A stretch of DNA of 64,000 nt from the NCBI GenBank assembly GCA_013397115.1, contig VWZW01006282.1:2479831-2543830 (forward strand), read 5' to 3'. The notes under the pieces are model-generated. The model saw only the letters and a list, made by a program, of their open reading frames with translations, made no database searches and was not told the DNA's origin. How positions within the stretch are numbered: position 1 is the stretch's first letter; each line of letters begins with the position of its first letter. Origin of the DNA: Edolisoma coerulescens (taxonomy: Eukaryota; Chordata; Aves; Passeriformes; Campephagidae). Positions 10,901-25,068 of this stretch are shown here, in pieces. Both the position numbers and the translations under genes were made by a program.

Positions 10901-13900
10901 TCAAATTATGTTTGAACAGGGTACCCTTCTGATTTCAAAAGTGTTATTGCCACTGTTTGCTTCCCTAATTAATGTATCTGGTAGGTGATTATTCATACAC
11001 GAGGAATAAGATGAAGTCAGAATTTTTGGTGAGTTTTAACCTGGAGAGAAAAGGCTACCAGGGTAACATCTTGTGTATTATCACATACTCGGTACCTGGG
11101 GCTGTCAGGCTGTTATAATGAGAATGGCAATTTCACGTTCAACAGATCATTTTTGCTATAAAATTGCAAATCTGAAGTGAAGGACCACATTGGTATTTTT
11201 CTTCATTTCTTTTACGCTTTCAGGTGGATCTTATTCAGTTTGGCACATACACTGCTTCAAGGATATTTATTTCCTAACAAGTTCTTTGCTGCTAAACCTC
11301 TGGAGACAACTTACACTTCTCTGGCTGTTGGATGAATAGGCAAACTTGAATTTTCCCACCTGCTTTATAGTTAAAATACACCCAACTTTAAGCTACAAAC
11401 TGGCAAGTATGGTTCCTACCCTCATTCTTACAGCTAAAATTCCATACTGAGATTATCTGTGTTCCGCTCACTTTTAATTATTTTCTTAATGTAGTAGGAA
11501 AAAGATTTTTATTAAAAGCTGTATCTACATTAGAGGACTTAAGTTCTTTCCAGGTAAGTTATTAGTATCCTATTTCTTACTAAAATAATTTTTTTCCATA
11601 TGGAACAGAGGGTGGTATGGGCAATTGAAGCTTCTAGATGATTGCCCTAATAGTAAAGAAGAGGCTGAAAAAAGAAAACCCAAACACATTCCTTGTGTGC
11701 TGCTGAACTGCGGTTTGTGGCGGGGACGTACCCTGCCAACACGGATGTGAGTAGCTGCTGTTGTTACCCTGATGTTGGATACTGCAATTCTTTCCCTACT
11801 GGTTTTGTATTTCTCCAGCTGAAGGAAAAAAGTCTTTTAAAGTTATGGCATATTTTTTCATCTGTTTCATTTTGACTCAGACCATATGAAGTACTTATAT
11901 AAAAGAAGTCTACGGGGAGATAACTATACTAGTTTTCAGTGATGAGGTTTACCTGTATTTTAACAGTTAAACCCACTATGTTAATAAAAAAAAACTTCTG
12001 AAAAATAATCCTGCTCAGTTTCAGTATTTTCCCTTCCTTGTATTTTAGAAGAAGACAGATAAGAATTGTAAAGCACAGCTCCATCTTGAATAAAGTAGGG
12101 AACTAATTCCCAGCTTATAAACTGATCTGCCAGTTCTCTACATGCTGGCTGCATTGCAAGGATAAGACTTAGTTACAAGCTACTGCAGTTGCTTCTCCCC
12201 AAATGTTCATTCATTTCCTGAAAACAAACCACTTCTCATGCCAGCAAATGTCTTAAGTTTACTTGTAATTTAAAAAATTCTGCCCAGCTTTATTGTTGGA
12301 GAGCAGGAAGGGCATTAACAGATACAGCACGTGCACCCTCGGGCAAGTTCACGGTCCCAGGCAAGCAGCCTCTGTTCCATTCTGCCTGCAGGATTCTGCA
12401 AATCCCTACCGTGAACATTGCTACAGAGGAAAAAGGGAAGCATATGATGGATACTTCTATTTTCTGTCATTCTGGGGCTGGACATGGGTGGGTAATCTTT
12501 GCAAGAACTGCTGAAAACAAGTTAAGTGGTGTGTTGACTGATTAAAAATGACAAGTGTTTAGACAAGCAGCATTAACCTCTGCAAATCCATGGATATGTC
12601 TATCCCTATCACACTTACCAGTTTAAGACCACTGAATTATAAATGAGATGCCTGATGTAAGACAAACGAGTCTCAGAAATGCTACTCCAATATGTTAACC
12701 CAGTTTCTGACTGACAAGTCAGAAAGTGTGTGCAGCTACTACTGTGGGATCTTCCACTTCCCAACTCCAAATGCACAGGACCACACAATAACAAAATCCT
12801 TACCCCATGAAGTTCCTTGTCTGTGAGATTGCTGCTGTATGATGTATTTAAACTGCAGGATGTATTTGGAGATAAGCCATTAAGAACAAGAACAGAACAA
12901 CTGTATTTCACTTTCCTAATTGAAATTCAATTCTATTAAATATGAAGCAATGTTCTAGATGAGATATTTTTGAAAGGAATTTGTTCTACAAAGTTTAGAT
13001 AGTATTTCTGTACCAAACATTTAATTCAACAAAGAATTGGTTACATCAAAAGTGATTGGATTTGAACAGAAAGTAAACAAAAATGCATATTTAAGATAGT
13101 TTAATATGTATTTTCTGAATTAGAAATATCACTTTCTTAAATGAATGAGAATTTCTAGTGTAATGATCCATTACTCCCCTCCCCCATCACTGAATTACAT
13201 TATTTATACATATAATACAGAGCCGACTGCAGTTGGAAACAACAATATTAAAATAAATGTTTAATAGATACAAAGGATCTTTTCTCCACAACATAGTTTT
13301 TCTGGTGTCTGGACACCAATTTTAAAGTAATTCTCTATTAGCATTAAACTATTTAAGTGCAAAACAATTTTGTTTTAAAAAAATCTATGATTGCAGCATC
13401 CATCTTCCTGAAAAACATTTTGAAGCCAGAAAGTAATGACTTTCATTTTCCATGAGTGCATTCCAGGCTGTCTTCTAGCCATCTCTGGTTAAAAAAATCA
13501 GTGCAAAATAAACAATGGTGAAGTACTAGTTTAACCATTGAACTTACTTGAATTTAAGAAACATATCTTATTTTACACTATATATATATATATATCTCTT
13601 TTATTTATATATTTATAGAGAGATTAAATTACACTGGACTTGAAAAGTATAAAGAAAACAAAAATGTTACTACTTTTTCCTGCAGCACCAAAGGAAGCTT
13701 TTTGCTTTTCCTTCAATGCAAACTCTTCCTTGGGTGAGCAGCCTAGCAGGATCAGCTGTAGTGAGAACTCCTTACATTTGTCCTTTGCAAGTCACTATGT
13801 GATTCACATAATTCCATGTTTACACTCTGCCACATTATAATTTGTGATGCTCTTTGCCTGAAGAACAGCTCCTGGTTCCACTGTCATTACTTCTTGTCCT

Positions 13901-16900
13901 GCGTTCAGAGATTTGCTAGCAGTAGTGTGATGGCTATACTACAGTTCCACTTGGAGAATTGGCCTGGTTTTGGGATGACAATAAACCCTGCAAACAAAGC
14001 AGTTTACATTAATCCAGCAAGAGAACCTGACATGAATTTTATAAAGTTCTTAACCTGAACCTACAATGAGTACAATTGATTTTTACCAACAATTTCTTAG
14101 TTCAGACATCAACACCTTCTCTCCTACAAAGGCTCTAAGCCACCAGGGTCTCAGCCAAGCAGCACACAAAGAGCTCTCAGTCAGGAAGAAACGTGTGCAT
14201 TTATGACACGGAATGGATCTGATCCCAGCATTTGGTTTAATCTACCTTGCACTTGGAGTCATTGTGAACTGTGAAACTTTAAAAATCATACACCAAAAAA
14301 GTGATCAGCATTTTACTGGGGTGGTGACAAACAAACCTATTCCAGTATCAATATGTTTGACACCTGACCTGATACAGGGAAACGCTCCATCTCTTATATG
14401 TGATTGAGTATTACAAGCTTTGAATAGAAAAATAGATCATCTAAACAAATACTTGTTTTGGTAATTTTAAAACAGAATGAAACGCTGACAAGAGTTCAGT
14501 AAAGATTTCCCATTACAATTTAAGTTCACATTCAGGAAAACTTGTACCAGCTCTTTTAACTACCCTGCCATTCAAATCCAGAGACTTATTTCAGACGCAG
14601 CCCCACGGCTGCGTGGTGCCCCTCACTACACAGAGGCTGCTGCTCTGGATTGAGGCAACTACACCTTATGGATTAGACCTGTGGGTACCAATGGACAGAC
14701 TCCATTTCAGATTTATGCATAGTAGCCCATTTTTAATTATTCACATAAAAGTAACTTTATCAGGCTTATTTAGGACAAGCTTAATATCAAAATACAAATT
14801 AGCCTTCTTATAAGGCTATCATTAGTTAGTTCTACCAAGTGCCAGCAGGCCAAGGAGCATGCTGGCAGCTGGTAGCACACCAGCAAGTATCCCCATGCAA
14901 CTCCTCACCTTGTAGGTATGATAAATGCACTTTCAGCAACTCCTCTAAGCAGCTCCCAGCTTATGTTCTTACCTCAAAGTTAAGATCCCAGGACTCAGAT
15001 CCATCAAACTAGACAAGATCAGGCAGCAATTAGCATACAAGACAGAATTATGTCACTACAGAATCTACAGGAGCTCTTTCACACTTGGATCCAAGAACTG
15101 AGAGATCATGATGATGGAAGTAAACCCTGACCTCAGAAGCGGCAAAAAGAGGGAAAAGAGGGCCGGACTGACTGGATTCAGGTCATCAAGTTTCTGTTAA
15201 AACCAAAGCCCTTCCTTTCAAAAAACCATCTGATCATTTCAGACCCATCATGAACTTGGATATTTTGCAGGATTTATGGCAGACTCTGTGTGTATATTTG
15301 CACACGGTCCATATTACATTTATATATAACAAAGCACATGGCACTTAACTTGGTGCCCTCCACAGACCACCTGAAGGAACCTGAACACCTTTAATTATAT
15401 TTTTTTATGTAGGGAATATCTGATTCAAATACTGTTGAGGTAGACTGAAATGGGTTGTTCTTTACACTTGACATTCAGGATGTGCAAAGATCCTGCATAT
15501 TTCATAAGAACAAAAAGCTTCCTAGTTATTAGTTAAGGACTAAATGGTGAGAGAAGGTGGAACTTTAGAGCAAACAAGCCTCTGAAGCACTTCAGAAATT
15601 TTTACCAGGGAAGTTTTGTTGGAAAGTGACATGGTTGAATCAGAATTCACTAGTTCATTACTGAAGCATTCTTCACAACTCTATTAAATCCAGCAGCAAC
15701 TGGAAGGTCTTTCTTGTCAGAAGATTACATCCACTAAGCAACTTTGAAGTACCCTGGAAAAAGATGTCCAAAGGTATTATTTTCAGTCTTAATTAAATCA
15801 GCAATCCAAACTGTTCATATGTAAATATGTGCTTTATAAGCACACAGGAAGCTCTAGGGATGGCATGATGTCAAGTCTTTTTCAACAAGCTCATAACGAC
15901 CCTATAGAGAAGGAGAAATAAGCACTATTCTAATATTGGATTTACGCTTTAACACAACCAATTGTTGGGAAACAAAATGAAGAGTTATTTATTTTCCTAG
16001 GATTCCTCTAGAAACTGGCAGCACATACTAAAATTTAATGTGGTGCCTTATTCCCTGTGAACTACCAGCCACTCTAGAATGCAAGTTCCAATACTAGGAA
16101 CAAGGAGTCAGTCCTGGTTACATCTCGTAAGCTGTGAATGCTCCCTGCTTTGAAGAGCAGGAGTGCAGTGCAGATGGCTTTCAGTGAGTACTAGGATTTC
16201 CTTGTATTTCAGTCCTTGCTCTGAATTAATTCTGCAACTCTGAGCAGGCAAGCCAGAGGAATACCAAAGTGGAAATAACCTCAAGACCAATATCCTTGTG
16301 CTCCTGCAGATGGAAAAAATGTATGCAAGTACTGCCTTAAAAGTTGGACTAGGCTATGATGGCCATTCAGAAATTCACTCCCGTGGGAGAGACCAGAAAG
16401 TGAGTTCTACCAAGTACTTGATTTCAGAAGACATCTTAGATGTTCATACAAGAAAAGCAAGAATTTGAATTTGTTTTTTAGGCACCTAAGTTTCACCAAA
16501 GTGGTAGTTCTCAGTGAGTCCTGCTTACAACAAAAATTCTACAGAATTCTGCCATTATATCGGAGCCTTCCAAGCAAGGCTATTCATGAGGCTGTGTTTG
16601 GTGTAACATAGGAAACCAACATAAGAAAAGCAAGTGAGGGCTCAAATAAAGTTACTGTTTTGATACAAAAGTTCACCGTAAGAGTCTCATCTGTGATACA
16701 AAGGGTGTGGGATTGGAACAGTTGTAGTTACATTCTCTGGAATAATACAATGGGTGAGGTTATGAAAATAAACGCTCCTGCCTATAAAGAAAGAATAAAG
16801 CCATTGGAGTGCAGTGCTTTCTGTGATGGAACCACCCCGTCTGGTCAATCAGGTGAGAAAACATGGAACAAAAGCTGCAGCAATTTATTATGGCAACAGC

Positions 16901-19900
16901 CAAGCTGGCCCATTTAACAGCTGTGACAGGAACCATGGAAGAGCAGAGCCACAACAGCTCAGCTCTGCTGCGTGGTGCAGCAGCTTCAGGCTTAAGGACA
17001 AACAGATCCCACTGAGCAAGCAGCAGGAACAAATTAAGAGACTGCTCAAAGTTTTGGAAATAAATGTAGTGTTTTATTAGCAGGGGTATTTTGTCAGCAT
17101 GAGTCTAGCAGGTGTGGGAAATGGAAGAGTTATGAGATCCAAGGCAGGAATTTAGTAAAATAATGTTCATCCCAACCTCAGAGAGGGTCCTCCAAGTAGC
17201 CACTGTCCCATCTGCCATCTTAATGGGACACTCCACAGCTGAGCGATGCAGCTTTCAGATGGGGTCATTTTTCTTAAAGTCAGTTAGTGCTGTGAATATT
17301 GAACACAGGCTGCTTCAGTACTAGTTGCTAGGGCCATCCTGTTTATCCATGCATTTTCTGACTTCCTGAAACACACGGGACTTTGCTCATCTGGTAAAAA
17401 TAGGCTGGCATGGGTAAGAATGAAAAGCCATAAAAAATAGTCAGGAAGGCCATTTGCTCGCAAGGTTCGTGGCACTCATCGTTGGGGTCTGTTCACTGCA
17501 GCAGCATGAACACAAACCCTCCTCCCCTTTGTGGGATTGTGAGGAGAGGAATGGGCGTGTTTTTAAAAATTCCACATACAATCCAGGCAAAAGTCTGGGG
17601 CTTTTTTCCAAAGACATGAAACATAAGGTTTCACAACAGAAACTAATTCTATGAATGATCAGCATGTTATTGCTGTATTAAAAAAAAAAAAAAAAAATCA
17701 GGAAGATACTACAATACTAAGTAAGAAAAAAGTCAACAGTACCTACTGAGTTAATATTTTCTTAATTTAAATTAGAAGAGGTTTAATTGGAGCCAAAGGT
17801 GCAATATACATAGTTTCACTAATCTAGGTAATAAAGGGCAAGTTTGGACACGCGAGCAGGATACAGAAAGTGTATGTCTCCTTCAGAGAAACAGCTCCAC
17901 TGGCACTCAGAACACACTGGATGTCAAACTCTGCTCATCTTTCTGCTTTCTGGTTTGAAATTGAAAGGTAGAAAAAACAAAGGAAAGGGTCCCACGTAAC
18001 AAACAATCCAATGTATAAAAAGAAGTCTCATAGTACACTTCAATAATGCAATTAAACCAATTAAAATATGACTGAATTAACAAATGCCCATACAAGAATG
18101 GCACTGGTTTGTTAAACCACTTCTACTATTGCCAGTGTATAAAATAATGGGAAATTATTATTTGAAAAATATTCCAGGAGTAGTTTATTCTTGTCCACAG
18201 CTGTGAGATTCCTGGAGTAATCAGGGTTACAAAGTAATCTGGACTGACACCTTCGCTTGAGAAAAGAGCCCATGGTCCATTATGGTGTTTGAGCAATAAT
18301 ACCCCAAAACCATAGTGAGAAATCAGCTGAATTGGTTTTAAGATTTGCATGAACAAAATATCCAAGTTTCTTATCCAACTGAATAAGCATTTCATAGCAA
18401 AAGTTTCTGAACTGCATATACTCACTAAATCAGATACTAATCTCTAATGGAGTCATAAAATTAATTAACTGAAAATGCTAAGGAAAGCACATGCTGTAAA
18501 TTCACGTAACATGCTACAGAGCAGTATTTTGTACGGGATTTAGGGGGATACAGCAAAGCTGATAACTAATCTTTACACAGTTTGTGTGTTCACTAAATGG
18601 GATTTTAACTTTTTATTCCATTTGCCTTTTTTTTTCTCTGTTCTGCTAACATTACACAAAAGTATAAATACATAAACCATTTGACACCAGACCTTATAAA
18701 AGACTGTAGCAGCTTCAGGGTTTCACTTGCCACTTCTCCTCTGTGTACATAACGGAGGTTTTCTCCTAACGGAGGGCATTGTCAACAAAAAAACCAAATT
18801 CAAGGCCAGTAGAAAACCATCAGAATAACTAAAAATTTGTCCAGTGGCACTAAGTGAATGGAAGATATGCAGGTCCAAGAGGAAAAATAAAAAAAAAAGA
18901 TGCAACTACTTGTGTGCCTGAAAATGCAAAAAAGGCTTTTGCCTGCAGAAACCTGACCTGGCTCGAATAGTAGTACCTTAAGCTTCATTCAAGTAGTAAG
19001 GGCTCACATGCTTAGAAACCGTTGTTTCTCTACTTTCCTCAAACTACAAAAGTCAGTAAGGTGTAAAATCTTCAGTTTAAAAAATAATGAAATTGAGATA
19101 AACCAGGGAAAACCTCAGGGAAAAGCATATGACTTAAGGCAACCCCATGTGGGTTAGCTGTACAGTTACTGTGGTCTTAGCAGAAGAAAGGAGCCAAATC
19201 AATTTGATAAGGTTGATCAGCACCTACCTAAAATCCAGCTTCAAAACCCAGAAAATAACATGATCATATAAGCTATTTCCTTGAGAAGTTTGTGCAACAC
19301 TATTAAGGACAAGTAAAATGACACCTTCATGTTTCAAGACATCTTTTGCCAAATACCTTCTCTGACCACAAAGCCTGTGGAAGTTGGGTTTTGTTTCAGG
19401 CTCACACTGACTGTTGAGAAACTGGTTTGACCAACCAGTTCTTGCATCATTTGATATAACTGGATGTTCCAGAAGCTTTCAAGCAGATTTCTTTTTGTTC
19501 CTCCACTAGCCCCTCTTCTTAAATACACATCTATCTTCTATGTATAGATCATCACAATGGTCAACCAATACCTTCAAAGTACCACAAAGTTCTCAAGTTT
19601 ACATAAGACAATTCCCTCAGCTTTAGTCTACAGAGTATTTTTGCATAAGAGACAAGAGTCCTCCCAGTCATACTGGACCCAAAGTAACTACTTTTACACT
19701 GAAATTCCTCAAAAATGCCTCTGCAACACTTTAGAAAATAGCATTTGTTTGGCTCTTTCTTTGGTTAACAAAGAATCGCTGCTGCAAGGGTGAGACAATC
19801 CCTAACCCCTCAAATGGAAGGGCAACATCTTAAGTCTTCACCTAAATTTGCTCCAAGAAATTTTGCAGCCAAAATTTTAGATTAGTTTAATTTTAGTTCA

Positions 19901-20500
19901 GATGAGTCTTATTCTAGACTAGTTTTGTCTAGACAGAAAATGCTTGAATCACCTGTATGAGCCATATCCTTGGGGCTGTAAATTCAGCAATCATTAGGTA
20001 AACACCAAGATCTAAAGCTGGAATAAAGAACATACCCTGCACCAGAGTCCACAGAGGAAAGAGCTCCTGTAGAGTCCTAGAAGGAATGACGACACTCTGC
20101 CCCAGCTCCTATCAGACAGGTGTGCAGAGATAATCTAGATACAGCCATGTCTGTGTTCTGCTGAATCTGAGTTTAAACAAGTTTGAAAAGTGGTTCGGTA
20201 AGTATTCTGTTTAATCTTACTCTAGTCCTAAAAAAAATAGCTACCATGAGACATGTCCTTATCAGCAAGATTTAAACATCAAAACATCTGCATTGTCTTG
20301 AGACGAATTGAAACATTTTCTCAGAGCAGGTTACAGATGTGATCAGCTTCTTTCACTTTAAAGCATGGCAAGTTAACAATTTCATTGTGGCCATCTGTTC
20401 AGCACAGTGTGAGAGCGTAAGACAACCTAAGCACTGCAAGATAAATTAAAACTCAAATGTGGAAAGGACTATTGAAAGTTATCTACATTTACAGTTCAAT
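7933..20500. other. Intergenic stretch between the MOK pseudogene and WDR20 3' sequence
   Basis: Scanning both strands shows no exon with recognisable coding sequence. It is AT-rich with short A/T runs (for example an A17 run at about 17680), a short TA microsatellite at 13580, and only small chance ORFs. Its right part could belong to a long WDR20 3' UTR, which only transcript data could show. Confidence 0.5.
13578..13598. repeat. (TA)n microsatellite
   Basis: About ten TA units at this point are followed by another TA-rich segment ending near 13620. This is a simple repeat with no gene context. Confidence 0.85.
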
Positions 20501-22085
20501 CACACATTTTTATTTAACATCAGTATACAGAGGACAACCCCAGCAAGTTATTTTGTAATGTCAAGTATTTAGTAAAGTTCTTCAGCTGTAACAGTGACAA
20601 TAGAACAGCTAAAAATAAGCAGTATGAAACAAACATGATCTTCTTAAAATTATAAATATACCAACAATACTTCTTAAAGCTTAATTATTGCAACAGTTAA
20701 ATTAACAATAGTTCATGTTAGAAAGGCTCTATGAAATTTATTCAAGTTGTCAAGAAATTAGATGGAAGTGTAAAAAGGAAATACATATGAATTTTACTTT
20801 TGATTTTCACTAAAGGTAGTCAATACAATTTTGTACAGTATCACCTAACATGTCAATCTTTAACAAACTCCAGTATACAGAATCATAAAATGCAGAAAAA
20901 ATAGTTTAATCTTTACATGTAAATTGACAGTAAATTAACTGACACAAATTTTATTATTGTAACATAAGCAGGCCAGCATTTTAAATATTAATTTAGTAGT
21001 TTTATGTTGTTAAAGGGGCAGACATATACAGTCATTCCAAGTACATACTCAAATTTTAAGAGGTGATAATTCAGAGCATGGGTTTTCTAGAAAGTGTTTA
21101 GTAAAAGTCATGTTATTTCCTAATCCAGACATCCTCATCATAAAGCCTTTACAGGGTTATGATCTCTCCTGGCTTTACTGGAGCCACTTGTCACACCTCC
21201 TCACACACGCACACACACATACCTTGCTATAAATATCACACCAGTGTACTCTAGGTTTAATTCACCCTGATAATGCGGGTATGCCATGTGCAACTTTGCT
21301 ATTGTGCACATTACAGAAAGCTTCAAATTTTAGCATGGTAACCTGAAGTCATATAGCTGTGTTTCAGTTTAACTATAATCATCCCTGAAGTTTATACAGA
21401 TACCGTATCACGTTGAAAGAAATCTATTTGATAGTACTTAAATACCAGCAATTGAACTTCAATTGTAATGATGAAATGCTCCTTTCCACTGAGGAAGAAT
21501 TAGTATGTATAGCTGCTCGTCTCACTCAAATATAGTACATGAATGTTTAAGTACTTTCACTAAAACAGAAGTCATACTAAAACATGATACTGTACTACAA
21601 TTGTAGTTAACTAGAAAATTCAAGGATGTTATAATTTAAGTCTAAGTTTTCCTGTACAATAAGTCAAATAAATAAATTCCATGTGCATTTGTTTTACAAA
21701 GTGGTAGGATGTTTCTCTTGCTAGGTTATACACTGCCATTTCACCCGGGGGTACTTCTGGCCAATCTTACCTTGAGCTTTCTTACACAGGGAACTCAGCA
21801 GCAACTTCCACTCACATAAAATGGAGTCGCTGTACAGACAGTGAATAGTCAGTTCTAAAGTCCAGCACAGAAATCACAGAAGTGGTTACTCTGACCACTG
21901 AGTTCAGAGAAAACTTAATTTGCATATCCAAGTACCAGTTTGGGTTTTTGGGGGTTTTGGGGGTTGGTTTTGTCGGGTTTTTTAATTGCTTGTGCAGATC
22001 TTGTGATTCAGTTTGATGTAGCTATAAAGACAGCGCAATAAAGTTTACTTTTGTTCCTTCCAAATTCTTTTTCTATGTTTTCAGA
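20501..22085. other. AT-rich stretch; possible 3' UTR of a long WDR20 isoform (minus strand)
   Basis: No coding sequence is seen. Several TTTATT words (AATAAA on the minus strand, for example near 20507) could serve as poly(A) signals if the candidate exon at 22086-22130 is used. It also holds the G-run cluster at 21942. Confidence 0.35.
21942..21977 (+). other. G-run cluster, putative G-quadruplex
   Basis: The plus strand has G3, T5, G5, T4, G5, an 11-base loop and then G3. Four runs of at least three G make a quadruplex possible, though the last loop is long. On the WDR20 transcript strand this is C-rich. Confidence 0.45.
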
Positions 22086-22130
22086 TTAATCCAACAGTTC
22101 TGTAATCCCATTTAGGTTTCCCATCAGGGC
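22086..22130 (-). CDS. WDR20: Candidate alternative 3'-terminal coding exon of WDR20
   Basis: On the minus strand a strong acceptor (pyrimidine tract, then CTGTCTTTCCCAG, with AG at 22131-22132) is followed by a short open frame, ALMGNLNGITELLD, and TAA at 22086-22088. Spliced in phase 0 from the donor GTG|GTAAGT inside the end of exon 3, it would replace the C-terminal VSFNP with this tail. I see the splice signals and the frame match. That the exon is used is inference; I cannot confirm it from a known isoform. Confidence 0.35.
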   Translation of the reverse strand, partial: ALMGNLNGITELLD

Positions 22131-25068
22131 CTGGGAAAGACAGGGTGAGAGGTGACAGCTAATTGTCACTATGTTGAGAAGAAAAGTTCATACTCTTGTT
22201 AAGGCAACCTATTTTTCTTACCGCCCTGAACCTTCTTTCACAGAAACTGGCTAACAAAAAAAAAGTAAAAAATTGAAACTAATGAACCCTGAGCTTCATC
22301 CAACTTGTTTCTAATTGAATTTTGCCATTCACTTCACCTCACTGACTGGGAGTTGGCAGAGCAGTTCTGGAAGTGCAATGCAAGAACAGGACATCCCGTG
22401 AGGAAGCTCAAGGTATGATTTTGTACACACCGAAGCAGTAATTTGGAAAGTTTATCAACAAACTGTCAGGACACTGTCAGCACTATACACTATCGACTAT
22501 CACAGGGATCATGGCTGAGGAGACACTTCTGGATTTATTTTCCACTCAGGGCAGCACAAGCCCAACCAGAAAAATAAACAGAAGTTGTCATACACTGTCC
22601 AATTATCCAGCGTGTGTTTTGATGGCTGTTGGAAATGAGAGGGAAAGGCAGCACTGGCTCAGTGGAAATTACATTAGACACTGCAAGCCTCCTTCGCTTT
22701 TCCATCCAATTCTTTCTTTAGGCTGGCAGTGGCGTCAATTTAACGAAGGCCTTTTGAGGCACTGATGGAAGCAGCAGGAAGATTCAGAGGCTTTCACTCT
22801 ATAGAGTTGGCAGACAAAAAAGTGATGGAGCTTTAAGATCACTTGGGGAGCCATATGTCAAAGGAAGACTAGAAATAGAAATTTTAAACCCCACAGTAAT
22901 GGGGTTTAGGACATCTTAGGATAAAACAGCTGGTGAAACAGAAATGATGGTATATAACCCAGTAAGAAAGACATCACCATGAGTGTTTTATACTTTGACA
23001 ATTCTCATTAAATAAAATTAAGTGCTTTCCTATAAACAAAAAGGATGCTCATAACGTCCTTCTGGCACAAGTATTTTCCTATCAAAGCCCTGTAAACATG
23101 CCACCAAAATTTAGTTTTTACCAGCAGAGTGAGCTCACTAGAAATGCAAGTGAAATCAGAAAAACAAATTAATTTGAAAATTTCTAAGTAAATACATCCT
23201 AAAGAATATGGCATTTATATCAGTGTGCAATATATTAATTTTGAAAGTGATAACTTCAGCATGAAAATTACTTACCTGTAGTTAAAGTTTTCCATATTGG
23301 CCAATACATAAATCCTGATTTTTGGTACTGCATACTTTATCTCTGAAATATTTGAAATGTCATATTCCAAATCAAAGTCAATACACAAAATATTTAAGTA
23401 ATACTCAGTCTAACAAAACCCACCTCAGCCACTGAAAATAAATGTGACAGTGTAGTGTTTAATAGTATGCGAAGGAGTTTTAGAACAAAAAAGAAAATGT
23501 AGCTCACAATAGCAATCTGAGGCACTGCTGTAATTAATAAGATGTGAAGTGCACTGAGTCACAAAAGTATAACTGCTTTAATACTTTCATTTTGAGCAAA
23601 CATTTTAAATAATTTAGTATTTTGAGGAAGTGTTTGTTGGGTTTTTTTTTTTTTAGTTAATGCTGGATTTGTAGTTCTCAGGCAAAAAAATACTTTTAGG
23701 TAACACCCTCCTCCCTTCTCCCATAAAGGGGTTTTCACTTTCAGGTTTTAGATTCAATCTTTAAATATGCATTAAGAGGCAGAGCAGACACAGGTTTTTA
23801 TGCATACCTATGTTGTGACAAATTTAATAAGATCTCAAAAAAGCCTACATTATACAAACAGTTTTAAGAAAAATTATTGAGTTTTACTTGCAAGTTTATA
23901 GCAATGAAGATGTGGTATCTAAATATATACAGTACCTCTACTTCAAAAGTCAGATTTATGAACCAAACGGTTAAAACCTAACAAACAACAGATTTTCATT
24001 TAAGTTGCTCAACATGGCAATATTCAGCTATTACCAGATCATTTCTTTTACTTCAGGTGATAGTCTACATCCCCTTTCAGAAATTTTCACAGAAATAATG
24101 GTCCTTTTTCCAGATGGACTCTGGAAATGTTTTCATAGTTGTATTCCTTTGAACTGTTGCTGGCAGGCAGAGCTATTGTAGCACAAAGTACTTTTTAATG
24201 TAAGAATCACCACATTTAGCTTCAGTCAAAATTTAGCTATCTATACACTGGACAGAAGAAACATAAAATTTTATAGGTGTTCAAGTGCATCAACAACAAG
24301 AGTGAAAACTAGTAATAGACTAATGTAGGTTCAGCTGATGGAACAGGTGCCATCAAAAGCACAAAATATTGTAGTGGTTGAGCTGCCTAACAAACCTGAC
24401 AGGAACAGAACACTGAAACTACTGAGAGAAAGCTTGCAGGATTTTCCCTAACTTAAATACATAAATCAAAACCTGGCTAAAATTAGAGTTCCTTGATAAT
24501 ACTGATTCACAATTCAAGAGCATAAACTACAGTCAGTACAGGGCTCACAAATCTGTGCATAAAATGGCTGATGTTTTAATAAGAAGTGGTTTCACATTAA
24601 TGGCAGGCCACCACAGAAAAGTATGGAGGAATAAACCACTTTGGTCTTAATTTTTTCAGAGGCTCAAGTTTCTCATTAGACTTAGAAGCAGCAGCTTTTC
24701 ATAAGCTACTCTCATTGGGAGTGCTTATTTTGTAGAAAACATTAGAAGGATTATAATTATTTTAGTGTTTGACAGGTTTTACTTCAATTTTTACATAAAT
24801 AGCTTTCACCATATTGTGGTTATGCTTAAGTATAAGAACACTGATCAATAGTTTAGATGCACAGTATTTATTTCTTCTGCTGGAAGGCAACTATACTTAA
24901 TAATTGTACCCAAGACACTTCAAATCATTCAGAAATATGGCATGCAGTATCCAAAAGTATGGCTCTGAGGATATTTTTTTTACATTAAGCATAAAGAAAT
25001 TTTATATTCAACATTCATTATATTTCAAGAAAACTATCTATTCAGAGTTCTAGTTCTTTGATGCAGCA
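22131..25068. other. Sequence downstream of WDR20 exon 3 (3' UTR or alternative last intron)
   Basis: No further coding sequence is recognised. For the isoform ending in exon 3 this begins as 3' UTR. For the candidate spliced isoform it would be the last intron. The small ORFs at 22511-22765 (+) and 23008-23214 (-) resemble nothing I know. Confidence 0.45.
24867..24872 (-). promoter_or_regulatory. Candidate poly(A) signal for the exon-3-terminated WDR20 transcript
   Basis: TTTATT on the plus strand reads AATAAA on the minus strand, about 200 bases after the WDR20 stop codon. The position is plausible, but the hexamer is common in AT-rich DNA and no cleavage site can be seen. Confidence 0.3.

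Noticed and set aside
14595..14614. Perfect 8-bp inverted repeat (ACGCAGCC / GGCTGCGT) with a 4-base loop
   Set aside because: Too short and isolated to support an RNA gene or regulatory element in a 64-kb vertebrate window.
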